This document shows positions 6,105 to 13,755 of a stretch of 19,689 bases of DNA, one piece after another. The translations under genes and the position numbers were made by a program. Source of the stretch: an uncultured Lachnospiraceae bacterium. Lineage in GTDB: Bacteria; Bacillota; Clostridia; Lachnospirales; Lachnospiraceae. Below the pieces are notes generated by a model that made no database searches, was not told the origin of the DNA, and saw only the letters and a list, made by a program, of their open reading frames with translations. The DNA lies in NCBI GenBank assembly GCA_910586315.1, contig CAJUIP010000050.1:194-19882 (forward strand). Reading direction: 5' to 3'. How positions within the stretch are numbered: position 1 is the first letter of the stretch; the number at the start of each line of letters is the position of its first letter.

Positions 6105-8430
6105 GAAGCTTTATCAGATATTAAAAAAAGTAAAAAAAGAGCAGCAGGCTGTGAGAAAATTGAGCGACAGCGCTCTGAAAAGGAAGACGGAAGAGTTTCG
6201 GGCATGTATCTCCAGCGGGATGTCAACAGAGAGCATCCTTCCCAAGGCCTTTGCGGTCGTATGCGAGGCAGACCGGAGGATTCTGGGCAAGGAGCCTTAT
6301 GACTGTCAGATCCTGGGAGGGATTGCACTGCATTACGGTTATCTGGCGGAGATGAATACCGGCGAGGGGAAGACGCTTACAGCCACTATGCCCCTTTACC
6401 TTAACGCACTGACGGGAAAAAGCACCGTGCTGGTTACAGCCAATGAGTATCTGGCAGACCGGGATGCCCATGAGATGGGGCCTGTATATGAGTTCCTGGG
6501 GATGACGGCGCGCTCAGGCGTGGATAAGGAACAGAGGGAGGGTGTAAGAAACGAGGGGAAACGCCGGATTTATGATGCGGATATTGTCTATACGACTCAC
6601 TCAACGCTGGGATTTGATTATCTGTTAAATAACCTGGTGTCCAGTGCCGAGGATCGTTTCATGAGGGAGTTTTATTATGTGATTATTGATGAAGCGGATA
6701 TGGTGTTAATGGATGCGGCCACCATGCCTCTGGTCATATCTGGGGTTCCCCGGGTTCAGTCTGGCTTCTACGAGCTGGCGGATTTTTTTGTGACGACCCT
6801 GCAGCCGGAACGGGACTACATAGAGGAGGAGAAGAGCGTATGGCTTACAGACGAGGGAGTGGATTTTGCAGAACGGTACTTCCGGATAAAAAAATTCTAC
6901 GCGGCGGAAAACTTTGAACTGAACAGGCATGTGACTCTTGCCATGAAAGCCCGTATCGTTATGGAAAGGAACAAGGATTATGTGGTGACGGAGCAGGGGG
7001 AGGTATCGCTGTTAGATAATGGAACAGGGAGAGTCCTGACCGGTATGAAGTTAAGAGGCGGGATGCATCAGGCAATTGAAACAAAGGAAAAGTTAAAGCT
7101 CACGCAGGAAAACAGATCCATTGCCTCGATCACGTATCAAAACCTGTTTCTTTTGTTTCCCCGCATGGCAGGGATGAGCGGCACCATTGCGGATGCCAGG
7201 AGGGAGCTTTACAGAGTCTATAAAAAGAAGGTGGCGGTCATTCCGCCCAACCGGCCTCTTCAGAGAGAGGATAAAGAAGATCTGTTTTTCAAAAATGCAG
7301 AGCTTCAGTATGAAGAAGCGGTAAAGGAGGTGCTCAGGCGGCATGAGACGGGACAGCCGGTGCTGATTGTGACCTCCACGATCGCGGATACAGAGCTGAT
7401 TTCCCGTGTGCTGATTGAGAAGCAGGTGGCCCACAGTGTACTTAATGCCAACAATGCATACTGGGAAGCCCAAATCATTAAGGAAGCCGGCCGGAAAGGG
7501 GCGGTTACCGTATCTACCGGCATGGCCGGCCGGGGGACGGATATCCGGCTGGGACCGGGAGCCAGGGAGTTAGGCGGACTTGCGGTGATCGGAATCGGCC
7601 GTATGGCCAATATCCGGCTGGAGCGGCAGGCAAGAGGCCGTGCAGGCCGGCAGGGGGATCCGGGCAGCAGCCAGTTTTTTGTCTCTCTTGAGGACGATAC
7701 GGTCTCTGCAGTAGGGGAGAAGATATTGGAACGGTATGTGGATAAGGACCGGTGGATTTCCGGACGGAAGCTTAAGAAGCTGATTAACGGGTCACAGAAG
7801 TTTCTTGAAGAGCAGGCGGTTTCCCAGAGGAGACGGTCGGTCGACTATGATAAGGTGATGAAACGTCAGAGAATGATGATGTATGACGTGAGAAACAGGC
7901 TGCTGGACGGAAAAAGCCTGGAGCCGGAGACCGTGCAGCAGCTGGCCGGGGATAGCGTCCGGATGTTTTTAAAAGAGCACCGGGAGCTGACCACGGGAGA
8001 AATGACCAGATATATATTGGACAATATCACGTATAATCTGAGCGGCCGGTTTTTAAATATCGGCCCGGTAAAAAAGCGGGCCGCAAAAAAAATGTTAAAA
8101 CGGGCATTATTATCTTACGTATCAACCGTATGGAAAAATAAAATGAAAACATTTTCATCAGAGGAGGAATTAAAAGAATATATCCGCCTTTGCTGTCTGC
8201 GTGCTATTGATGACGCATGGGTAGAGCAGGTGGATTATTTACAGCAGCTGCAGTACGCTGTCAGCGGCCGGTCTGCGGCCCAGAGAAATCCTGTGTTTGA
8301 GTATCAGGAGGAAGCCTATGATTCTTTTCTGCTCATGGAAAAAACCATTAAAAAGGATATCATACGAAATATCTTTCTTGGGCAAAAGGAATACAGCAAA
8401 ACAGGAATCATGCAGGTGCTGTTCCCATGA
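6094..8430 (+). CDS. secA2: Accessory Sec ATPase SecA2
   Basis: 778-residue SecA-family motor that drives the SRR adhesin through SecY2. Walker A NTGEGKT has Lys at residue 93, and Walker B IIDEAD spans about 197-202. The C-terminal ATPase half contains VSTGMAGRGTDI and the arginine-finger region RQARGRAGRQGDPG followed by SSQFFVSLEDD. It is shorter than housekeeping SecA (about 840-900) and lacks the C-terminal linker with the Cys-rich zinc finger: the protein ends IMQVLFP with no CxCxSG. This is typical of SecA2 of the aSec type. The ATG at 6094 overlaps the end of asp3 by 11 bases. All visible motor motifs are intact. Confidence 0.95.
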   Translation: MKNRKLYQILKKVKKEQQAVRKLSDSALKRKTEEFRACISSGMSTESILPKAFAVVCEADRRILGKEPYDCQILGGIALHYGYLAEMNTGEGKTLTATMPLYLNALTGKSTVLVTANEYLADRDAHEMGPVYEFLGMTARSGVDKEQREGVRNEGKRRIYDADIVYTTHSTLGFDYLLNNLVSSAEDRFMREFYYVIIDEADMVLMDAATMPLVISGVPRVQSGFYELADFFVTTLQPERDYIEEEKSVWLTDEGVDFAERYFRIKKFYAAENFELNRHVTLAMKARIVMERNKDYVVTEQGEVSLLDNGTGRVLTGMKLRGGMHQAIETKEKLKLTQENRSIASITYQNLFLLFPRMAGMSGTIADARRELYRVYKKKVAVIPPNRPLQREDKEDLFFKNAELQYEEAVKEVLRRHETGQPVLIVTSTIADTELISRVLIEKQVAHSVLNANNAYWEAQIIKEAGRKGAVTVSTGMAGRGTDIRLGPGARELGGLAVIGIGRMANIRLERQARGRAGRQGDPGSSQFFVSLEDDTVSAVGEKILERYVDKDRWISGRKLKKLINGSQKFLEEQAVSQRRRSVDYDKVMKRQRMMMYDVRNRLLDGKSLEPETVQQLAGDSVRMFLKEHRELTTGEMTRYILDNITYNLSGRFLNIGPVKKRAAKKMLKRALLSYVSTVWKNKMKTFSSEEELKEYIRLCCLRAIDDAWVEQVDYLQQLQYAVSGRSAAQRNPVFEYQEEAYDSFLLMEKTIKKDIIRNIFLGQKEYSKTGIMQVLFP

Positions 8431-8475
8431 CAGGCATGGAAAGAAAAAGTAAAGCAAAGGATAAGGGAAACAGAA

Positions 8476-9966
8476 ATGATTTATAATTTTAACCTTGGCA
8501 TAGGGTGGGCGTCCAGCGGAGTAGAGTACGCACAGAGCTACCGGGCCGCAATGCTTAGAAATATCGGGGCCGAAGCAAAATTTATCTTTACGGACATGAT
8601 TCCCTCGGAGAATATTGAACACCTGACAAAGAATATTGGATTCCTGGATTCGGAGATTATCTGGCTGTATACGTTTTTTACGGATCAGAAGATAGCCCCC
8701 GTTTCGTATACGTTAAAAGATCTGGAAGAGACCCTTCCTTCAAAGGGCTATACATATACCAGAACCGGAAAGACAGGGAGAATTGTTTTTCAGGGAACGA
8801 ATAATTTCTATATGGTGTACTTTACGGACGAGAAGTCAGACAGGGTTCACCGGGTAGAGATCGTCTCGGGAGGTTTCCTGATCCGGAAGGACTATTTTAC
8901 CTATGGAAGAGTGTTTTCAGAATACTATGCGCCTCTGGACAAGAAAGCCCATATGTATCTACGGAGATTTTTTAATGAGGACGGTACGGTAGCCTACGAG
9001 GAGATAAGCGATGACGGAAAGGTGATGTACCAGTTTCCGGATCAGCTTTTCTGCTCGAAGGAAGAGCTGGTTGGATACATGGTATCCAGGCTGAATTTGA
9101 CAGAGAATGATGTTCTGATGATCGACCGGACGACGGGGATTGGCCAGGCGATTCTGCGGTTTGCGGGAAAGGCCCGGGTAGGGATTATCATTCATGCGGA
9201 TCACTTCAGCGAAGGGGGGACCGATGAAAATTATATCCTCTGGAATAATTATTATGAGTATTCCTTTGCCATGGATCGGCATGTGGATTTTTACATTACG
9301 GCCACAGACGAGCAGAATAAGCTTTTGAAGGAGCAGTTTCTAAAATATAAGGGCGTTACACCGACGGTTTATACCATACCGGTGGGCAGCCTGGACGAGC
9401 TGAAATACCCAATGGCAAACCGCAGGCCCTATTCTGTCCTGACGGCATCCAGGCTGGCCTCGGAGAAACATATTGACTGGGTCATAGAGGCGGTTGTAAA
9501 GGCGCGAAAGACAGTTCCCCAGCTTTCCCTGGATATTTACGGGAAGGGCGGCGAGGAGCAGAAGCTTCAGGAGCTTATAAAAAAGCATGGGGCGGAATCG
9601 TATATTATCCTCCGTGGGCAGCAAAATCTGAAAGAGGTTTATCAGGACTATGAATTATATCTGTCAGGTTCCACCAGCGAGGGCTTCGGACTAACCCTTA
9701 TGGAGGCCATTGGAGGTGGACTTCCTATTATCGGCTTTGATGTGCGGTACGGCAACCCTACCTTTATTGATGACGGTGAAAACGGGTATCTCATTCCGGT
9801 GGATGAGCAGATGACGGCAAAGGAGAAGACAGAGGCGTTAACAGACCGGCTGGTACGTCTGTTTACGGAAGCAGATTTGAACAGTTTTCATGAGCATTCT
9901 TATGAGAAAGCAAGGAGATTTCTTACAAAGGAGGTGGAGCAGAGATGGAAAGCTGTCGTGGGCTGA
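8476..9966 (+). CDS. gtfA: GtfA, catalytic subunit of the adhesin-priming GlcNAc transferase
   Basis: 496-residue GT4-family (GT-B fold) transferase. The N-terminus MIYNFNLGIGWASSGVEYAQ is nearly the streptococcal GtfA signature. In the C-terminal Rossmann half, SRLASEKHIDW (Arg326, Lys331) contacts the nucleotide phosphates in the family, and the EX7E motif EGFGLTLME gives Glu402 and Glu410. GtfA with GtfB attaches the first GlcNAc from UDP-GlcNAc to Ser/Thr of the unfolded SRR domain in the cytoplasm. It follows secA2 after 45 bases with a purine-rich AAGGGAAA upstream, and overlaps gtfB by 22 bases, which fits a stoichiometric heterocomplex. Catalytic residues appear intact. Confidence 0.95.
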   Translation: MIYNFNLGIGWASSGVEYAQSYRAAMLRNIGAEAKFIFTDMIPSENIEHLTKNIGFLDSEIIWLYTFFTDQKIAPVSYTLKDLEETLPSKGYTYTRTGKTGRIVFQGTNNFYMVYFTDEKSDRVHRVEIVSGGFLIRKDYFTYGRVFSEYYAPLDKKAHMYLRRFFNEDGTVAYEEISDDGKVMYQFPDQLFCSKEELVGYMVSRLNLTENDVLMIDRTTGIGQAILRFAGKARVGIIIHADHFSEGGTDENYILWNNYYEYSFAMDRHVDFYITATDEQNKLLKEQFLKYKGVTPTVYTIPVGSLDELKYPMANRRPYSVLTASRLASEKHIDWVIEAVVKARKTVPQLSLDIYGKGGEEQKLQELIKKHGAESYIILRGQQNLKEVYQDYELYLSGSTSEGFGLTLMEAIGGGLPIIGFDVRYGNPTFIDDGENGYLIPVDEQMTAKEKTEALTDRLVRLFTEADLNSFHEHSYEKARRFLTKEVEQRWKAVVG

Positions 9967-11297
9967 ATGATACGGTTCTTTTATTGGATAATTACGGAGA
10001 GGACAGCCGGATGCTTTACCAATCCTTCCGCAGTTCCGGTTTTACGGGGCCGGTTATTGTCATTGAGGACGACGGGTTTTTCCCGGAAGATGTGATTTCC
10101 GTATACCAGTATTTCAGCGGAGATTTTCAAAAAAACAGCAGGACTCTTGGGAAGGCAAGATATTTTAACCAGATTCATATCCCGGACTACTGGGAGATCA
10201 GCGCCAGCAATTCCGGAGGAAAGGTGCGTGACCTGTACCGGGAGCGGGGGCGTATCTTTTACGCAGAGCCAAAGCATAAAAGGCTGGTGCGGGTCGTAGA
10301 CTGGATGGACGAGAAAGGGACAGTACGTTCGAGCGATCACTATAACCGGTACGGCGCCCTGTACGCCCGGACGTTTTTCAACAAGGAAGGGAAACGCTTC
10401 TGCAAAGCATATTTTGACGGGGAAGGAAGAGAAACACTTTTGGAGAATTTCGTGACCCATGATATTATCCTGAACCGGAAAGGCAAGGTTTATGTATTTA
10501 AAAACAAGACGGACCTGGTTTTGAAGCTTTTAGAAGAGCTTGGAGCTATGGAAAGCAGAATCTTCTTTAATTCTTTGTCCATCCCTCTGTTTGTATCGCA
10601 GAGAATGCCGGAGGGAAGAAAGGAGGATGTGCTCTTCTGGCAGGAGGGAGCCAGGGAGGACATTCCCGGAAATATGCAGCTGATTCTCTCCGGACAGTCC
10701 AGGCGGGCGAGAACCATCTACGTGCAAAAAAGAGCCAGCTATGAGAAGCTTGTCCAGCTGGGCGCGTCAAAGGAAGTCATGCGCCCGTTGGGATTTGTCT
10801 ATTCATACAGCAGGGAAAATACTTTTCAGAATAAAGCGCTGATCTGCACGAACTCGGACCGGATTGAAAAATGTGAGGAGTTAATAAAGGAACTTCCCGG
10901 GATGCATTTTTATATTGCCGCGATTACAGAAATGTCTTCAAAACTAATGAGCCTGTCCCAATATGATAATGTAACCCTGTATCCGGCGGCGCGGACAAAA
11001 ATTATAGATCAGTTGTTTGATACCTGTGACTACTATCTGGATATTAACCATGAAGGAGAGATTGTGTCGGCAGTGAAACAGGCATTTCTGCACAATCAGC
11101 TGATCCTTGGGTTCCGGCAGACGCTGCATAACAAAACGTTTATTGCGGCAGGACATGTGTTCGACAGCCACGAAGGGATGGCTGCTTTCCTAAAACGGGT
11201 TATGGATCAGAAAGAGCAGATCAGGGAGCAGATCGACTTACAGAAAAGGGAGGCAATGTCAGAAGAAGCGGCTGCATATGCGGCTCTTTTGAAATAA
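9945..11297 (+). CDS. gtfB: GtfB, substrate-binding co-subunit of the GlcNAc transferase
   Basis: 450-residue partner of GtfA. The N-terminus contains the GtfB-like stretch VLLLDNYGEDSRMLYQSF, followed by a beta-rich DUF1975-type region shared with GtfA (here MDEKGTVRSSDHYNRYG). The second half resembles GT-B but has no EX7E pair, as expected of a non-catalytic subunit. In the family it binds the adhesin and stabilises GtfA. A good ribosome binding site (GGAGGTGG at about 9931-9938) lies inside the end of gtfA, giving the 22-base overlap and coupled expression. An ATG at 9945 is the natural start. Confidence 0.92.
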   Translation: MESCRGLNDTVLLLDNYGEDSRMLYQSFRSSGFTGPVIVIEDDGFFPEDVISVYQYFSGDFQKNSRTLGKARYFNQIHIPDYWEISASNSGGKVRDLYRERGRIFYAEPKHKRLVRVVDWMDEKGTVRSSDHYNRYGALYARTFFNKEGKRFCKAYFDGEGRETLLENFVTHDIILNRKGKVYVFKNKTDLVLKLLEELGAMESRIFFNSLSIPLFVSQRMPEGRKEDVLFWQEGAREDIPGNMQLILSGQSRRARTIYVQKRASYEKLVQLGASKEVMRPLGFVYSYSRENTFQNKALICTNSDRIEKCEELIKELPGMHFYIAAITEMSSKLMSLSQYDNVTLYPAARTKIIDQLFDTCDYYLDINHEGEIVSAVKQAFLHNQLILGFRQTLHNKTFIAAGHVFDSHEGMAAFLKRVMDQKEQIREQIDLQKREAMSEEAAAYAALLK

Positions 11298-11324
11298 ATT
11301 TTTTAAACAACGGGAGGAAGATTT

Positions 11325-11495
11325 ATGTTTGGAACAGGATTAAACCCAGTGAGAGTGGTGGCATTTTTGGAGCTGATACTGGCATCGTACAGCGCAGCTC
11401 TTGTATTTAACACAGACAGGAAGGCCCTTAAAATTACCCATACTTTGCTGGGGATTATGTGGGTGGTTCTGGCGCTGTTAAATATGTTCGCTTAA
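11325..11495 (+). CDS. Small two-helix membrane protein, candidate Asp4/Asp5 (SecE/SecG-like) equivalent
   Basis: 56-residue open frame from ATG 11325 to TAA 11493-11495, with GGGAGGA at 11312-11318 seven bases upstream. The product starts MFGTGLNPVRVVAFLELILA, has a first hydrophobic helix (about residues 10-28), a short charged hairpin (NTDRKALK) and a second helix (about 40-55, LLGIMWVVLALLNMF). It lies directly after gtfB, where streptococci encode Asp4 and Asp5, small membrane proteins said to resemble SecE and SecG. Two helices with a short loop fit the SecG layout better than SecE. I do not recognise the sequence itself; the role is inferred from position, size and topology. Confidence 0.72.
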   Translation: MFGTGLNPVRVVAFLELILASYSAALVFNTDRKALKITHTLLGIMWVVLALLNMFA

Positions 11496-11549
11496 TGAGA
11501 TGAGGGGTTCGCCGGAAAGGACGTCCCCTTAGCTGAATATAGCGGCAGA

Positions 11550-11555
11550 AGGAGG
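11550..11555 (+). promoter_or_regulatory. Ribosome binding site supporting a GTG start
   Basis: AGGAGG sits 10 bases before GTG 11566. The paralogous gene at 13752 starts with ATG at the equivalent codon (MNVYITKLNGMS versus MNVYLTKLNGMS), which confirms the GTG as the true start. Confidence 0.8.
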
Positions 11556-11565
11556 TAGTAATCTC

Positions 11566-13755
11566 GTGAATGTATATCTTACAAAACTGAATGGGATGTC
11601 TTCCATGAGCACCAGGCAGTATGTGCAGCATATGACTGCCGATATTGCCCATACCCTGGGAATACGGGAAATGGGGATTTACCGATACCGTGCGGACGGC
11701 GAGAGTGCAGAAAACCGTGCACGCAGACTGGACGGAATCATTGCAGGCATTCATGCCGGAGACATTGTCATATGCCAGTTTCCGACCGGGAACGGGCTGG
11801 AATTTGAGCGGACACTGGTAAGGCATATCAAAGCTTATCATGGGCGGATTGTGATATTTATCCATAATCTGGAGGCCATGATAGCTGAAAATCCGGGAAG
11901 AGCATTGCCGGATACCATTGGGCTCTGTAACGAGGCGGAGGTATTAATCGTCCCGTCCCATGGGGTGAAAACGTTTTTGCTAGAGCAGGGCGTTCATTCT
12001 GGCGTAAAGTTTATTGTTCAGGAAATCTGGGACTATACGACCCAATTAAACTCCCTGGATCCGGGAAAGCTGGAAAGGAAACTCCACTTTGCAGGAAACC
12101 CGGACAGGTTCCCGTTTCTTCATACATGGGATTATGAAATACCTCTGAACGTATATTCCAATCAGGAGTGCAGGGGAAAGCATGTGCAGCGGATGGGATG
12201 GAAGCCGTCGGACCGTCTCCTTTTAGAATTGTCCGGGGGAGGATTCGGGCTGGTATGGTACGGGAATGAATACGGCCGCCGTTACCTGTCTGCAAACAGC
12301 AGCCTGAAACTGAGCGCGTACCTGGCTGCCGGGATACCGGTGATTGCCCCCAGGGGGATTTCCAACCAGTGTATGATTGAGGAAAACCATCTGGGAATAA
12401 TAACAGATACCCTGGACGAAGCAGTGGAAACCGTAAAAAATATGACGGAGCAGGAATACCGGGAATATGCAGCAGCCGTGTCCCGGTTTGCCCCGCTTTT
12501 GCGGCAGGGATTTTTTACGAAGAAATGCCTTGTGGATGCCCTTTTGATGGCAATGAGGAAGGATATGCACACGTATTCTGAGTCAAATGTGATTTGCGCT
12601 ATGCCGAAGGGGAAATTTGAATATGTCTGTCTTAAGGAATCCTATGGCGGGAATCTGGCGCTGTCATGGACGTTTCGGGGAGAGGCAAAAGGATTTTTAA
12701 TTTATGACGCAGACTCCGAGAGGCTCGTGGGGGAAGTCTGTGACAGCCTGGGACATTATCTGCTTTTGAAAAATAAACCTAGGGGGATACGCCTTGTGGT
12801 GAAGGCCTACGTCAGAACCTTAAGAGGGAAAATGGTAATAGCAGAGTCGGACGCGGCGGCTGTATCCGAAAAATCTTCGGGACAAAATCTGGTCAGCCTG
12901 ATTATGCCTGCATATAATGCAGAAGAATATATTGCCAGAAGCATTGATACTGCATTAGCCCAGTCATTCACGGACATGGAAGTGATTATTGTAGACGACG
13001 GCAGTACCGACGGGACCCGGGAGATTCTCCGGTGGTATAAGGAGAGATACCCGCAGGTGAAGGCTTTCAGCCAGCCAAACGGGGGACAGGCATCAGCCAG
13101 AAATACAGGGATAAGGCAGGCTGCCGGGAGCTATATCGGCTTTATGGATAATGATGATATGCTGAGGCCGGATATGATTGAGAGACTGTATGGCGCTGTC
13201 ACGAAAGACGACTGCGACATCGCAATGACATCGGTATACATGCTGAGGGAGGAAGGGTATGAGGAGATGACAACATACCCTATGGAGGAAGATACGGCTG
13301 TTTCCATAGATGAATTTTTCGATAAATACATCACGCTTTCCCCGGTCATCTGGAACAAACTGTATCGCGCCTCTCTTGTAAAGGAACGGCCATTGGCCGT
13401 GAATATAACATTTGAGGATGATGCATGGACACCCTATGTCTTATCATATGCCAAGCGGGTCTGCTATATTAATGCCCACCTGTATGAATATGACAGGACG
13501 ATCCGGAATACGACGGGCATTCATGCGTCATGGAGGAAACCGATAGAAGAAAAATTCCTGGATCATAAACAATTTATTTTTTTCTTTTTAGAGAATGGGA
13601 ATCCCGAAAAAAGACCTCTGTTGAAACGACTTGCTTTGAGATACGTGACAGCATTTATGAACTCCTATTCATATCCGAAATACGGAGAATTAAAAGAGGA
13701 AATAGAGAAGATGGAGATAACGAACATTGGAGCATCAATAGAGGGGATAGGATGA
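11566..13755 (+). CDS. Fusion glycosyltransferase A: Gtf3-like domain, middle module, GT2 domain
   Basis: 729 residues starting with GTG. Residues 1 to about 333 match the Gtf3/Nss family: MNVYLTKLNGMSSMST start, IVICQFPTGN, FAGNPDRFPFLH, GGGFGLVW, LAAGIPVIAP and LLRQGFFTKKCLVDA. In streptococci Gtf3 adds the second sugar to the GlcNAc primer. Residues about 334-440 form a module I do not recognise (beta-rich, contains GKFEYVCLKESYGGNLALSW). Residues about 441-729 are a GT2 transferase (LIMPAYNAEEYIARS, VDDGSTDGT at 476-484, DXD-type MDNDD at 527-531). The enzyme probably performs two successive glycan-extension steps on the adhesin; donors and acceptors are unknown. The 3' end overlaps the next gene by ATGA. 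The neighbouring paralog shares long DNA identity. Confidence 0.88.
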   Translation: MNVYLTKLNGMSSMSTRQYVQHMTADIAHTLGIREMGIYRYRADGESAENRARRLDGIIAGIHAGDIVICQFPTGNGLEFERTLVRHIKAYHGRIVIFIHNLEAMIAENPGRALPDTIGLCNEAEVLIVPSHGVKTFLLEQGVHSGVKFIVQEIWDYTTQLNSLDPGKLERKLHFAGNPDRFPFLHTWDYEIPLNVYSNQECRGKHVQRMGWKPSDRLLLELSGGGFGLVWYGNEYGRRYLSANSSLKLSAYLAAGIPVIAPRGISNQCMIEENHLGIITDTLDEAVETVKNMTEQEYREYAAAVSRFAPLLRQGFFTKKCLVDALLMAMRKDMHTYSESNVICAMPKGKFEYVCLKESYGGNLALSWTFRGEAKGFLIYDADSERLVGEVCDSLGHYLLLKNKPRGIRLVVKAYVRTLRGKMVIAESDAAAVSEKSSGQNLVSLIMPAYNAEEYIARSIDTALAQSFTDMEVIIVDDGSTDGTREILRWYKERYPQVKAFSQPNGGQASARNTGIRQAAGSYIGFMDNDDMLRPDMIERLYGAVTKDDCDIAMTSVYMLREEGYEEMTTYPMEEDTAVSIDEFFDKYITLSPVIWNKLYRASLVKERPLAVNITFEDDAWTPYVLSYAKRVCYINAHLYEYDRTIRNTTGIHASWRKPIEEKFLDHKQFIFFFLENGNPEKRPLLKRLALRYVTAFMNSYSYPKYGELKEEIEKMEITNIGASIEGIG
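12192..12521 (+). repeat. 330-bp perfect direct repeat, copy 1 (pairs with 14378-14707)
   Basis: This stretch inside glycosyltransferase A is identical base for base to 14378-14707 in glycosyltransferase B (offset 2186), covering about Gtf3 residues 209-318. Flanking homologous sequence differs every few to tens of bases, including at synonymous sites. The sharp identity block points to recent gene conversion or unequal recombination rather than selection alone. Confidence 0.92.

Noticed and set aside
11496..11565. Terminator or promoter in the gap after the small membrane protein
   Set aside because: Only a weak AGGGG/CCCCT pairing and a short GGACGTCC palindrome are visible, with no T tract and no convincing -35/-10 pair.
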